Assembly: GCA_019454045.1 (NCBI GenBank)
Contig: SKCR01021437.1
Location: 1 to 64,000 of the forward strand
Source of the DNA: Zanthoxylum bungeanum
Lineage: Eukaryota; Streptophyta; Magnoliopsida; Sapindales; Rutaceae
Reading direction: 5' to 3'
DNA length: 64,000 bases
A program made the position numbers and the translations under genes. Below are positions 12,621-24,242 of this stretch, piece after piece (position 1 is the first letter of the stretch; every line of letters begins with the position of its first letter). The notes beneath the pieces were generated by a model. The model did not search any database. It saw only the letters and a list, made by a program, of their open reading frames with translations, and was not told the origin of the DNA.

Positions 12621-14672
12621 ATGGCAAGCTCATATGAGAACACCATGTCCAACGTGCCAACCCAAAAAATTGGCCAAAGTATCGGTACACGGAGAAGATA
12701 AGTTAAGTCTCGATCTTCCAATATTTTCAAAATTCATTTTCATTTAGTCGAGATTGAAAATGAAGGTCCAAGAGTAATATGCAACTATTGTGGTGTATCT
12801 TACAAATTTACTGATGGCTATGACAATATGAACAAACACTTGGATAGACATCATGCCGCTGAAATTAGACTTGATACAACACAAACTCAAATGGGCAGGT
12901 ACGCTTCATCTAGTAGAGGTACAAGTTCTTTAGATTTATTTAAATATTTTGATGGTAAAAATAGAGAATAATTTGCTAAATTTACTTGTATGAAATATCT
13001 TTCTTTAAATTTTGGTGAAAAAAATTATTTTTACTAATATGTTCGAAATGTTTTAAATCCTCCTCCCTTTAAAATGCCTAGAAATACAACAAAACAATAA
13101 AATTTCAAATTATACAAAGATGGTAAAATTATTTTAAATGAAATATTTAAATATATTAAAGACCGTCTTTCTATTTGTTCTGATATTTGGAGTGACCATT
13201 GGCAAACACACTCATATATGGGTGTGACTTGTCATCAGATTGATACATCAGAGAACATATAAAAATGACTTATTACATTTAGAGTTTTTGATGAGCAACA
13301 TACTGCACAAAATATTTATAGAATGATTAAAGTAAATTTTGATAAATATGGTTTATTAGATAAAATTTTGAAAATATATTTTGACAATGCATCTGCAAAT
13401 ACTGCATCAATTAGAGATTTAAAAGAAATATGTCAATCAAATTTGGGGGGTCAATTTTTTCATGTTCGTTGCACATGTCATGTCCTTAATTTACGTGTTC
13501 AAGATGATCTGACGTTTTTAGAACATCACATTGATCCTATTAAGATTGCATTTAATTATATTTGGTCATATTCTCAAGTCAGGAGAGGATGAGCCAAATT
13601 TTATAAATTAAATGATGTTAAATCGGTAAATTTCCACGAGATGTTCCAACTCGTTGGAATTCAACTTATTTTCTTTTAACTCAAGCTTTTTAATACAAAG
13701 ATATATTATGTATTTTTTTCCCAATATGTTCAACAAATAACACTTTTGCCTAGTCAATGTGATATTTGTGGAAAAAATTAGAACTTTTACAAGTTTTTAA
13801 TGATGCTACAAATATTTTTAGCGGAGTTTATTATCTTACAATAAATTTATTTCTTGTTGAATGTTTGAATATTGTTGGTACTTTATATGAGCATGTTGAA
13901 AGTTCTAATGTTAATGATATTGTTTTAATTGAAGCTATTGTTGTTATGAAGAAAAAATGATTGATTGATTTTAAAAGACATTCCATTGTTTTATCTTATT
14001 GCCATAATTTTTTATCATAGATTTAAATTAGAATGTTTGAATAGTGGCTTACAAAATTACTATGTATTTTTAGGAATAAATGATAAAGTTAATATTAGAA
14101 AAAATAATAGATGAAATAAAAATTAATTTAATAGATTTATTTAATGATTATGTTAGTAGATATAACTTACAATCATCGGGACAATTTAGTAGCGAACCCG
14201 TAATACATTCAAGACTTAGCGTATGTGATCGTTGGTTACTCCAACGAAATAAAAAACAGATGGATAGACTAACAACCTGGAATTGGATAATTATTTATCT
14301 ATCAATTTCGAGATTACTCCTGAAAGTTTAGTAAGTAAAAATTTTCAAGTACTTGAATTGTGGAACCGACATCAAAATGTCTATATTGTTTTATCAATTA
14401 TTGCTAAAGAGGTGCTGACAACACTTGTTTCCATCGTAGCGGCTGAACAAGCCTTTATCTTATGAGACAATATTTTGGAAGCAAAACGGTCTTCATTACA
14501 TCCAAGCATTTTAGAAGCAACAACATGTGTGAATGATTGGACCCGAGCTGATTAAAGGCAACAAGAAGATGCCCCCGATGACTTTGAAGACTTATTCGAC
14601 AATGCATCTGCAAGTGCAAGCGAAACGGGAGCTGAAGGATCAACAACAGTCGCAAATAATGATGATGATTGA
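12621..14672 (+). pseudogene. hAT-superfamily transposase, degenerate (BED finger to hATC domain)
   Basis: The ATG at 12621 starts MASSYENTMSN. A BED-type zinc finger follows near 12780: VICNYCGVSYKF, then HLDRHH, giving the CxxC...HxxxxH pattern. Central pieces include LSICSDIWSD, FDEQHTAQNIYRM, YFDNASANTASI and FFHVRCTCHVLNL, which match the RNase H-like catalytic core of hAT transposases (the D in SDIW and CxxHxLNL). Near 14390-14560 the C-terminal dimerisation region reads VLTTLVSIVAAEQAF, followed by ILEATTCVNDWTR, equivalent to the usual PVSTVASE...AF and CxxDW motifs. The acidic C terminus ends DDFEDLFDNASASAS...NNDDD with a stop at 14670-14672. At least six in-frame stops and several frameshifts show it is inactive. 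It is typical of the plant Ac/RICESLEEPER-like group. Confidence 0.85.
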
Positions 14673-15045
14673 TGAGTAAATAATTATAAATTTATAATGG
14701 GAAACTATCTAAAAAATGTAATAAAACTACGCGAGCTTTAATTCTTCTCACCCATAGATGATACGTAGGCAACTTAAGTTTTTAAAATTTAAGTTCAAGT
14801 TCTTTAATTTAATTTTTAATGTAAGTTTTTAATTTAATGTGATATAAATTCAAATTAATAATTTTAAATAATTTTGAAATCCCATTTTTTTTTAAGAAAT
14901 TAAATAAAAACTGGAACCGAACCTGAACCGTCCGATTCAATTTGATTCATGATTCCACATTCTTATGAAACTGAGAACCATTCAATTCGGAATCGAATCG
15001 AATCGATGACCAAGCCTACAAACAGATGCCACCAGCAGGAAAAAT

Positions 15046-15157
15046 TATATTATGTTTCGGGTGTATATGTCATCTCTCTCACAACAGCTGGGTCCCACAA
15101 CTGTGTGAGACCCAGCTGTTGTGAGAGAGATGACATATACACCCGAAACATAATATA
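15046..15157. repeat. Perfect 49-bp inverted repeat with 14-base loop
   Basis: Arms 15046-15094 and 15109-15157 are exact reverse complements over 49 bases and include the ends TATATTATGTTTCGGGTG and CACCCGAAACATAATATA. The 14-base spacer 15095-15108 is itself nearly self-complementary. Homology between the arms stops sharply at both outer ends. It lies just downstream of the hAT 3' end. Confidence 0.95.
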
Positions 15158-16019
15158 CTATCTCCACCCGCAGACTCCCCTCATCACAAGGAGTACAATG
15201 GTATACAATTCAACCATTGAAAGTTGTCAGGTAGCGGGCTCACTCAAAGCGGGCCCTACTTGCCTCAATACGCGCGCAGACTATTCAGACCGGTGTAGTA
15301 TTCAACAAGACTAAATTGAGCGCACCGGGTCTCCCAGGAAGTCTGTTTTGTAATACGAATATCTGATCGAAATAAAGGTTGGATTACTTTTTTTTTTTAA
15401 ATAATAATATTTATTTAAAAATTATTTATATAAATTGTTTATTTAAATTTCATATTAAATGCCTTATGAAATTATTTTACAATAACTTTAATAGTAAAAT
15501 ATAAACATTCCTAAATAAAATGATGAAATAATGCTATCATTAAAATTGAGGATAGATGTAACTGTATCATGTGTGCTAACTAGTTGAATTGATTAAAAAT
15601 ATTTGTGTTAAAACGAAAAAGTTAAGATTTTGAACCATGCGGAGGGAATTGAAATTTTATTAGGCTACAAGAAAAAGAAAGAAGGGCAAACAGATTTACT
15701 GAGCATATTTAGAAACTGCCTCCAATTTATATCACCTGTATTATCTTCGATGGAAATAAAGAAAAGCCAAGATAGATTCAAATCACAGGCATGAGTTGAC
15801 ATGACCTGTTTCATAAAGATGCATATTAATCTTTGAATATTTAAACAAAGTTACATCAAACATTGAGAACATAATCTGCAAAACATTCTTCAAATATTAA
15901 GACTTGTTATAAAAATAACAAAGGAAATGATTGATCACTAGAATTGCTCAATTCTGAATCTAATATAAGGAAGCAGTTTCCAGAGATGACAAAACTTGTG
16001 ACAAGGTACTTCTGATAAT
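15158..16019. other. Intergenic region and 3' flank of eIF3e
   Basis: No gene is visible. On the minus strand, AATAAA near 15655-15660 could serve as a distant eIF3e poly(A) signal. The GC-richer part at 15158-15340 has no recognisable origin. Confidence 0.4.
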
Positions 16020-19000
16020 TTATCGGGCAGCCTGTGCTTGTGTGTGCTCCAGAAGTTGACTGACTAGCTTGTAAGTACGTCCTGAAAGTGCTTTGGTATG
16101 GTCAACCAGTTGTTCATACCTGAGAATAGACGGTCAAGAAAGAAAAGTTTAGAACAAAAAAGAACAATCAAGTCGTACTATGTACAAATATAACTATCAG
16201 TGTGTCTTTAATCTTACACGTTGGGTTGGGTGGGTTCCATGATAACAGTTCCTGACTGTGCATCAATCTTGGCATCAAGTTTTGAGCTTTGGATAAGGTT
16301 GACAATCCATCTTTGAGCTTCATCATAGTTTAGATTCAACTTCTCAGCCAGCACTCTGCCACAAATTGGAAAGTCAGTTTAAATTGAAATCATCATCAAA
16401 ACAGGTTATTATACAGAGATGTTAGCACAAATGCTTTGTAGGGGCAAGTGAATATTTGGTAAGACCGATTGCACATGCCCTAAAAGCCTGAAGGTCATTA
16501 TAAATTAAATATAGGGTTTTGATATTTACTTTCAATATCACTCCACACGAGTTCATTGTTTTTCAACAATGTATTTTACATGAGAACATTCTACAAGCAG
16601 AATCTCATGACATCTTGAAGCTTTTTCACAATGAGATTACGCTACAGCGTGTGCCTGTCTCAAAAGATAGGTTGACTGTTTGAGTATCTGTATCTAAATT
16701 TCATATGATACTGTTGCATATTTTTGCCTTTAAATCTATAAAGGGTCAATATGATAGGAAATCAGAAGCAAAGATATCTAGTGATTAAGGCTAAAAGACT
16801 CTCCCCTAGAAAATGAATTAATAAATTTTGTTTGTTTAGAAAGCAAATGCTAGCCAAGCATGACTCCAAAATATAAAATTACAGAAAGCAAATACTTACG
16901 CCATATCAATACGTTGATGAATTCGACAATAGGTCTCAAAGACGAATAGCCGAGCATTTTCAAGGAACTCATCTCTCAATGGCACAGTAGCAAAGTTGCC
17001 TTCTTCAACTCGTTTGCCAAGGAAGGGATCATTCAATATCACCTATAATATATAAAAGGTTAGGACAAAAATGGACCAGAGCTTAAAGCTAACACTTTAA
17101 AACGCATTTGCAGTTCTCAAATTCCTAGCAAGACTATATATCTAATATACACAAGACAAAAGTTAAAAAGGGCATATAGTACTCTGTGCTTTCAAGGGAA
17201 CTATCAATAAGTACCACATACAGTCAAATAAACCTTACTTCTTCACACTCCTTCATCTTCTTTTGTGCCCCATCAAAGTCATAATTGACGTACACACATG
17301 CCAAAAACTCTGTGATGGGATCTTTGTAAGAACTTTGCTCTTGCTGAATAACCTTAATAAAATCTTTGAATTGAGGTCTCCTCCTTTTGTTGACAATGAA
17401 TGCAGTAGCTAAATAACGTAAGAGATGAGGAGCATTGGTTTGAATGGCATTTAGATACCTGAAAAGAGAAATCCAATCTCTTTAAAAAGAGGCACACAAA
17501 AAAAACCAAACAGCAAACACTATTAATTATAAATTGGCAGCCTAATTTTCATACAATGGTACTACATGTATGCATCAGCAGCCATGTTATTGCAAAATAT
17601 ATGAACTGAAAAATTGGCACTCAGATAATCATATGGTTGTAGCCACTGAACACTTCACCAAAATGATCTTGCGAATGATTGTGAAATTAAAAATAAAACA
17701 GTATTGGTCTTAACATGTTAGAATTTCGTAAAGTTTTAAATTCAGCACCATTATCATCTTCGAAGACAATGAAGCAAAAGGAATATATAGGGAAACGGCA
17801 CAGAAAACATTTTCTCAGCGTTTAATTATTCACAGGATATTTCATCTACAATACAAGTTCATAAGAGAAAACAAGTCCAAATGGCATACTTATCCTGATT
17901 GAACAAGTCGATAATCAGCGTTCTTCCATTATCATGATTGAAAAAGATGAAAAGACTCCAATGCATCAACCATATCCTACTTTGCATCTGATTTAAAGGT
18001 GATGTGAAGCTCTGCAAAAAGGGATAAATGAATAATTAATAAATAAATAATACTATCAATTGCATAAATCTTAAAATGAGACGACATGAAACTGAGAACA
18101 AAAATCAAGAGGGTGTAGGATTTAAGAAGTTACCTTTGGATCATCAATCTTTTCCTTTAATTGATTAAGTTCTTCAAGAGCAATATCCCAATTCTGCAGC
18201 AATATCTCAGCCGCCAATTTCCCCCATAGTCCACTCAGCCTCCTTTCACCGTTTGTGCATAAGGCCCTGTACTGGTACAGATAGTCAGCAGCACCAGAGT
18301 AGTTCCCACATTCAAACTGAAATTTGGCATACTGATAAAGTGCCTCTATCTGATCCGGGCCAATCTGATTATAAAGACAAACATTTCCAAAGTTAAACCT
18401 ACCAAAAAAACAGGTAACTGGGAGAATAAGAAAAAAGAAAATAAAAGAGAAAATGATAAAATACTCCACTGAACAACAAAGTAAATCCAAGATTTTGCCT
18501 TCTTAACGAATATAAGTTATTCATCTAGTTTATAAATTGATAATAGGCCATTGAAAAACTGCCTATATGCACGAGGCTTCCCACACTGTGGGTTCTACAG
18601 AATTACAAGTAAAATATAAAAAATTTCAAGATGATCCACAGATTACAATTGAGATGTTGAACCAGGGATATAGTTGAAAACTATATCTCACTGCTCACAC
18701 CTGATATACAAGTCTATACTTAATCATGACTATGATAATACATATTGTACAGTAAGCAACCCTAATGCCATGGTCCAGTATAAAGGCAATAAAAACCGAA
18801 ATTAAGCTGAAAGATCCATAAGTCACAGACTAATGCTCAACTCACAGAAAATAAATTCCAAGAAATTTACGAAAATTAAAAAAAGAAAAAGAAAAAGAAA
18901 GAAACCTGGTAACGGTCGTGAAGCATCTGCAAATTGTAGTGCTTGTCAGGCCTCAACTCTTGAACGGCGTTAGAGTTCTGCAAAAAGGAGACAAGCGGGG

Positions 19001-19268
19001 CGGCACGGTCCTCCAAGGCCTTCAATCGAGCGACGACCTCAGCCCGACGCTCCACCATATCTTGGGGAACATCTTCGGAGTGGTAGAGGCTCTTGTGAAT
19101 GTCCATGGCGTAATCGACCATGTTTGTCTTGTTCAAAAGCTCTATTTTCGATTTCAGAATCTGCTCGTCAGGGTACATCTGCCGCTCTTGAAGAAACTCC
19201 AGTATAGGAAACACCAGATGCCGGTCCAGATTCGGCGCTATTCTCTCTGTCAAATCGTACGTCGCCAT
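16020..19268 (-). CDS. EIF3E: Eukaryotic translation initiation factor 3 subunit E
   Basis: Seven minus-strand exons join in phase: 18906-19268, 18134-18364, 17890-18011, 17239-17458, 16900-17042, 16218-16355 and 16020-16119. They encode 438 residues, close to the plant eIF3e length of about 440. The start [19 protein letters not shown] is the conserved eIF3e N terminus. Residues of roughly 5-135 form the eIF3e N-terminal helical domain ([15 protein letters not shown]). The C-terminal half is the PCI domain, including [57 protein letters not shown] and the winged-helix end [12 protein letters not shown]. The protein is a subunit of the eIF3 complex that helps recruit mRNA to the 40S ribosome, and it is also linked in plants to the COP9 signalosome. 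All introns use GT-AG, and no damage is seen. It is the only intact gene between 4.3 and 53.5 kb. Confidence 0.97.
18567..18603 (-). repeat. Short dispersed repeat, SINE-like tail, copy 2, in eIF3e intron 1
   Basis: The reverse complement AACCCACAGTGTGGGAAGCC matches the sequence at the window start. It lies inside an eIF3e intron, so it is a harmless insertion or a shared short palindrome-containing repeat. Confidence 0.35.
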
Positions 19269-19549
19269 TACTGATGATGCGGCTGCTGAGCAATTGAAGG
19301 TCAGTTTGGTTTTTATTTAGGTTTTGTTGTTTCTAGGTTTTATTTCTTTTAAAAAAAAACGTTTTTCTTTTAAAATTTTTTGAAAATAGAAAATATAAAA
19401 CGGAAATTATATTTATATAACTAGCATAGGCCCACAGTTTATCTGAGGAGGCATGAGCTATCCCAATTGGAGAAGAGATAAAGAGATGATAAATTAAAAA
19501 AATTAATGTTGAAAATAGAGATAGAATTTAATATCCATTTTTTATTCGA
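19269..19549. other. eIF3e upstream region
   Basis: AT-rich sequence upstream of the eIF3e start, with T-rich and A-rich tracts. No clear TATA box was recognised on the minus strand, which is common for constitutively expressed genes. Confidence 0.4.
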
Positions 19550-20856
19550 AAAATCGATGAGGATTATATAAAATCCTTAACACATTCATAAATTGATTTT
19601 TTATTCCAAAATATAAGAGGGTTGAAGTAATAAAATAACTCGATAAGTCCGGGATCGATCCACATGGAATAGATTTAATAAAATAAAATAGTAATTCAAT
19701 AAAATAAAAATTTGATTTGTTTGAAGTGATTGAAAATTTTAAATTAGAATGTAATAATAAAATAAAATATTAGGGTTAGGAGATCCACTTTTAATATTTC
19801 AAATTTAGAAATCTCATTTTTTATAATATATAAATTGTCATTATTATCCAATTAATTTATTTCAGGAATTAATTATGCGAAATAAATAAAACCAGCCATA
19901 AATGCAGTAATAACATATATCTATAACAAGTTTAGTTAGGTTATCAATTATACAAATAAATAAAATCAGTCATATAGTCGGTAACAAAGTTTGTCTCAAT
20001 TAATCTAGATTTAAATTAAATATTAATCATTAGATTATAATTTACATATTATAATATAAGTGAGATTAATTTATATTTTCATATTAAAATCTTCACCATT
20101 TATCCAGCATAACGAAATTAGCTACTCATGGTTTGAATAAAAATATACATAATTTTATTACTGAAAGAAAAAGAAATTACAATATGCTTAAAAAAATAAT
20201 CACACAAGAGCTGAAACTCTACAAATTTTCAAAGAAAACTATAAAATCTGGGCTGAGGAAACTGAGGTACAGAGCACATCTATTTATAGCATGCAATTAC
20301 TTATTGCAATTGCTTTCTCAAGTAAACATGTAAATGTGCATGTTTGGTTGAAGTGACATCCATCCACCAAAATGTGGATTGTCATCTTCCACTTTATATA
20401 TATATTGCATTTGACTTTAATAATTACATATAACACACTTATGATTTTTCATCAATTTCGGCCTTGAAAAATTCAGAACTATAAAATCTTGTCAACAACA
20501 AAGTTGTAGATATTTGTGTTTTCTTTCATCTGGAACTAGAATAACCTCAATCCGATATCAGAGTAAAAGATTATGGTCAAAATATGAAAATTACGCAAAA
20601 ATGACATTTCCGAAATTGTATAATGTTAGAACGCCATTTTAAGTTTCTGGCCTCCAAAATTCCAGATGTCAAGTCCAATCTTCTAGTTATGCATCCAAAG
20701 TATTAATTTACCTACATAAGAAATAAAAATCACAATAAAACATAAATATAATTATTACTTAACAAATGTGCTAAATTAATGGGATTAATGAAATTATAAG
20801 TGTAAAATGATTATTTTTCTTTTATTATGTGCACACTTTTTAATGTTCATCACATC
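19550..20856 (+). repeat. Possible LTR or LTR-like dispersed sequence
   Basis: The phrase GATAAGTCCGGGATCGATCC near 19640, the later AT-rich text, and an end at ATGTTCATCACA (about 20845-20856) resemble wording common in plant gypsy LTRs. I found no partner LTR, PBS or coding sequence, so this is a weak call. No gene is seen here. Confidence 0.35.
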
Positions 20857-21057
20857 TTCCAACCAATTTATTATTAGTCTCTAGTAATTTAAGCGAAAAA
20901 TTTTAAAAAGACAAATTGTTATCCAAGTTAATAATTGTTTTCTTTCTTTCTAAAGAATCAAATAAGTAAATTCTCATGTACTTTTTATCATTCTTCTATA
21001 TACACATAAAATAAGGTATCAATTAATTCACTGTACCCACAATAATCACAGGTCTTG

Positions 21058-21385
21058 TTGAAAATAGTGTAATATTTTTTTCATAGAGTTATATCAGAAT
21101 TCACACTTTTTGGCAATAAGAGTTTATTTATAAATACAAAAATATTTTTTTTTTTAAAATAATAATACATCTTCAATCTTTGTAATGAGCTTCGGGCCAG
21201 TGACTCACAAACCAGTTGGCTTTAGGGCACTAGGTGTTAAGACACCTCTACATACTTAATTGCTCGGATCTCATATGTTAAAAAGAAGAAGTGTCTGATT
21301 TCCTTAAGCTTTCTCTTTAACTCATGTAACGAGCTTTTGGTCAGTGACTCCCAAACCAGTTGGCTTTAGGACACTAAGAACTTAA
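21058..21385 (+). repeat. Double-repeat element D, copy 1
   Basis: Two direct repeat units (21181-21279 and a shortened one at 21322-21379) share CCAGTTGGCTTTAGG and CAGTGACTC. A leading segment contains ATATCAGAATTCACAC. The reverse complement of 56905-57235 has the same order, leading segment then two units, so this is a discrete mobile family of about 330 bp. Its two internal units suggest a miniature LTR-like element, but no coding or clear TIR is seen. Confidence 0.65.
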
Positions 21386-21830
21386 TATTATAAAATTTTC
21401 ACTTACGACCCATGATCATATATTACCGTGTATGTTGATAATACCTGTCAGCGGAGCATATGAAGATCAAATTTAATCAATATTATGTAGAATTCACAAA
21501 ATAAGTGATTCAAAAAGAAAAGGATCAAAAATAACTTTTTACGAATTACATTGAGATGCGTCTCAAGAGCGAAAACTCCTTACACTGCCATCTCTGAACA
21601 GAAATTCCACTTGGTTAGTCAAAATTTATTGTTGGTATGTGTGTAGTTTTTTTTAAAAGCACAAAAGAAGATCAACATAAAATATTTTTGTTTACACACA
21701 AAATACCAACAAAGCAAAATTAACATAAAAAAACTTTTTTTTACATAAAATAACAACACAAAAACGAAAATATTTTTTTTAGAAAAACACAAGAATGAAA
21801 CATAAAAACGAAAATTATCTAGTCAATTAT

Positions 21831-21870
21831 CCCCTCCCCCCCCCCACCAAATTGAGACATTGTCTCCAAT
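21831..21870 (-). promoter_or_regulatory. Polypurine tract and GACAATGTC signature of the Athila-like element
   Basis: On the minus strand, GGAGACAATGTCTCAATTT leads into GGTGGGGGGGGGGAGGGG. The pairing of ACATTG-GACAATGTC with a G-rich tract is a familiar mark of the 3' untranslated end of Athila-type plant gypsy elements, where plus-strand DNA synthesis is primed. Confidence 0.65.
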
Positions 21871-22010
21871 GTCTAAATAAGAAGAAGTAGAGTTTAGAAG
21901 ACATCACCTATTAGTGTGGAATTGACAATTGAATTTATGACTATTTAAAAGGAAAATTATAGATTAAGATGCAAGTCCACTCTACGCTTCTTGCCACTAT
22001 CGTTATCAAA

Positions 22011-22264
22011 CTAGTTCAATTTGGAAAGAATGTGGTCAATTTTTGGTTCATAAGCTAAGAGTTGGTAAATTAATTCATTAGTTTTTCTTGCAGTTAAGAC
22101 GATATATTTTACCAGTTTCGAAATGAACCCAAGTCTTTTGGCATCCTCAAGAAATACTAAAAGAAAATTGAAAAAATGGTCAACATTTTTGTAGTCCAAT
22201 AGGTTTTTGGTGAATGTTCAAGTTCGCTCATGATGCCATTGTGAATATTTCTTCTAGCGTGCCC
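22011..22264 (-). pseudogene. Unrecognised ORF remnant near the 3' end of the Athila-like element
   Basis: A 62-codon open stretch (MDYKNVDHFFNFLL...) lies between the E1 insertion site and the polypurine tract, in the position where Athila relatives carry an extra or env-like ORF. No motif was recognised, so the assignment rests on position alone. Confidence 0.35.
22260..22264 (+). other. Target-site duplication TGCCC, left copy, of E1
   Basis: TGCCC here and at 32052-32056 flank the E1 copia element exactly outside its TG...CA LTR ends. Confidence 0.9.
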
Positions 22265-24231
22265 TGTTAGTGTTCTAGAACATGTCAAGATCTTCTAAGA
22301 GTGATTTGTGTGTGAATAAATCAAAAGAGTTGCGGAATTACTCACATTGATCGGTAGAGAAGTTCAAAACTTTTTCTTATTTGTTGGATGTAATGGAAGC
22401 TCCAAGCTTTGTGTTTGCATTCCAAACTCATGGATTGGTTTCCCTATCACCTTCATTTGTCTCTTTAATGTGCTAGCAATGTAGAATTTTGAAACAAAAT
22501 TCCATGGGAGAGAGCTAGTATGCTCGGCAATATGAGAGGAAGAGAGAGATGAAGAAGTTTGATATTTTAGATTTCTAAAATCTTATTACCAAAAAATCAA
22601 CCAACAAAAAATGTATATCCTTTTCAAAAAGAATTACAAAGTGTGTTGGACAAGTTAGATTTTAAAGCTTTCAACCACTTCCATCACCAAAAATGTGACT
22701 AGTGATGTAAGTTGGTGGGCCCCACTTGAATTCAAAAATCAAGTGGATTGCTCAACACACTTCGGGCTCAGATTCGCTTAATCCGATTAAACGAATTTTC
22801 CGTCGTAACGTAATTAAATCTAATTTAATTAAATAATAATGCCTAGCAAAATTATTACGGAAGTCGCTTACGAATTAATCCCAAATTAATTCGTTCGCTT
22901 GAATTAAAGCCCAATTTAATTCTGCATTGAAATCTAATTTCAATTAATATATCTAATATATTATTTTAGCCCAATTAAATAAATTAATAGAAAAATCCAA
23001 TTTAACTATTAAATTTATTTTACCGATTAATTCCAAATTAATCGCGTTCTCTCCTCTCTCGATGAATTTAATCCCAGATAAATTCTCGACGCAATTAATC
23101 TCAGATTAATTCTTTCTTTTGATAATCAATTCCCAGATTAATTATCGCTGTAATTAATCTCAGATTAATTTTCTCTCTCATAATTAATCCCAGATTAATT
23201 CTGTTCGAGTCAAATATCATCGGTGAATCTTTGGGAAGCGACCCAAGAGATCACTAGATATGTTGACAGTAAATACGGTTATCGTACTATCTGAATATGT
23301 GCGTACCCGGTACCACATTTTTACCAATTTACAATACATGGTTGGCTTCTAGCAAAGCACCGTGCCTACCAAATTCTCCAGAAATATTCTTTAAATGAAT
23401 ATGTAATCTTTGTCAGGCGTAGTATACGTAGTATTGCGTATTACGATCCAGTATCGATATCACATGCTAGGCCTAGGGCTGGAATTTTGTCTCCACCGTA
23501 CAAAACATATATCAGATCTCTGGTAACTAGTCTCCATAATCGGATAATCATGACCTAGTCATATTGTCCCGATGACTGCAGTACTAAAGAGTACTAGTTC
23601 CGTATCTTGCGTGATCATCATCTCCATATGACTGAAGTGATACTTCCATCTTGACATCACACCCAATACACTACGACTCTCAGTATACCCAGAAGAGGCG
23701 TACACAGAACCTGTTAAAGCCCCGGACGAAAAAAACCAAAGTATACTGATTGTCGCAAGTATCAGCGATGCAAGTCTCAGGTTAAGACCAAATACACCTA
23801 CCCTGATTCGGATTCCCATAGACACATAGTCATACTACCAATGGGATTCCGAGGGGTCTATCCAAAGTGAAGTTGTTTCCGTACCATCGGTAAACAGAAC
23901 CTCTTATTACACTTGCATGAGTATCCAATACCCAAATATATGAGAACTATGCCATTATGCCTCTATAATGCGCACACGTGTAATACTAGCCTATTCCGCA
24001 TTATCGATGTCCATTCTCGATAATACTACGACTAGGGATATTTAATGATTAAACCTTAGTGGATTAATATTGTCGCATATCTTATTAATCTGGTACTAAT
24101 CATATGGACTTTTATCATTTATATATAATTACAAATGATAAAAGAGCAATTTCCTTTGTCACATAGTTAATTTGTACAACAACATCATGTTTTGTACAAA
24201 TAGTGATGATATGGGTCATAATTATCCAACA
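22265..24231 (-). repeat. E1 3' LTR
   Basis: It begins TGTTAGTGTTC and ends TATCCAACA in plus-strand view, and aligns along its whole length to 30086-32051. It includes several AATTAATCYCAGATTAATT-like units (about 23030-23210). A polypurine tract follows at 24232-24243 in element-reverse order. Confidence 0.93.
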
Positions 24232-24242
24232 ATCTCCCATTT

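Larger units (their letters stand above)
12160..15025 (+). mobile_element. Degenerate autonomous-type hAT transposon
   Basis: It contains a decayed hAT transposase gene (12621-14672). GGTTCTGCAGTTCC near 12230 and, in inverse orientation, GGTTCTCAGTTTC near 14970 look like subterminal inverted sequence. GAACCG-rich motifs lie at both ends, as is usual for plant hATs. The exact terminal inverted repeats and target duplication were not found, so both limits are approximate. Confidence 0.6.

Noticed and set aside
14949..15314. 121-codon ORF near the palindrome
   Set aside because: It runs through the 49-bp inverted repeat and the hAT tail, with no protein motif.
18918..19274. 118-codon plus-strand ORF
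   Set aside because: Antisense shadow of eIF3e exon 1.
23559..23825. 88-codon ORF within the E1 LTR, also visible at 34137-34415
   Set aside because: It lies in the LTRs. The same region in the other LTR copies carries stops or shifts, so the frame is not conserved.
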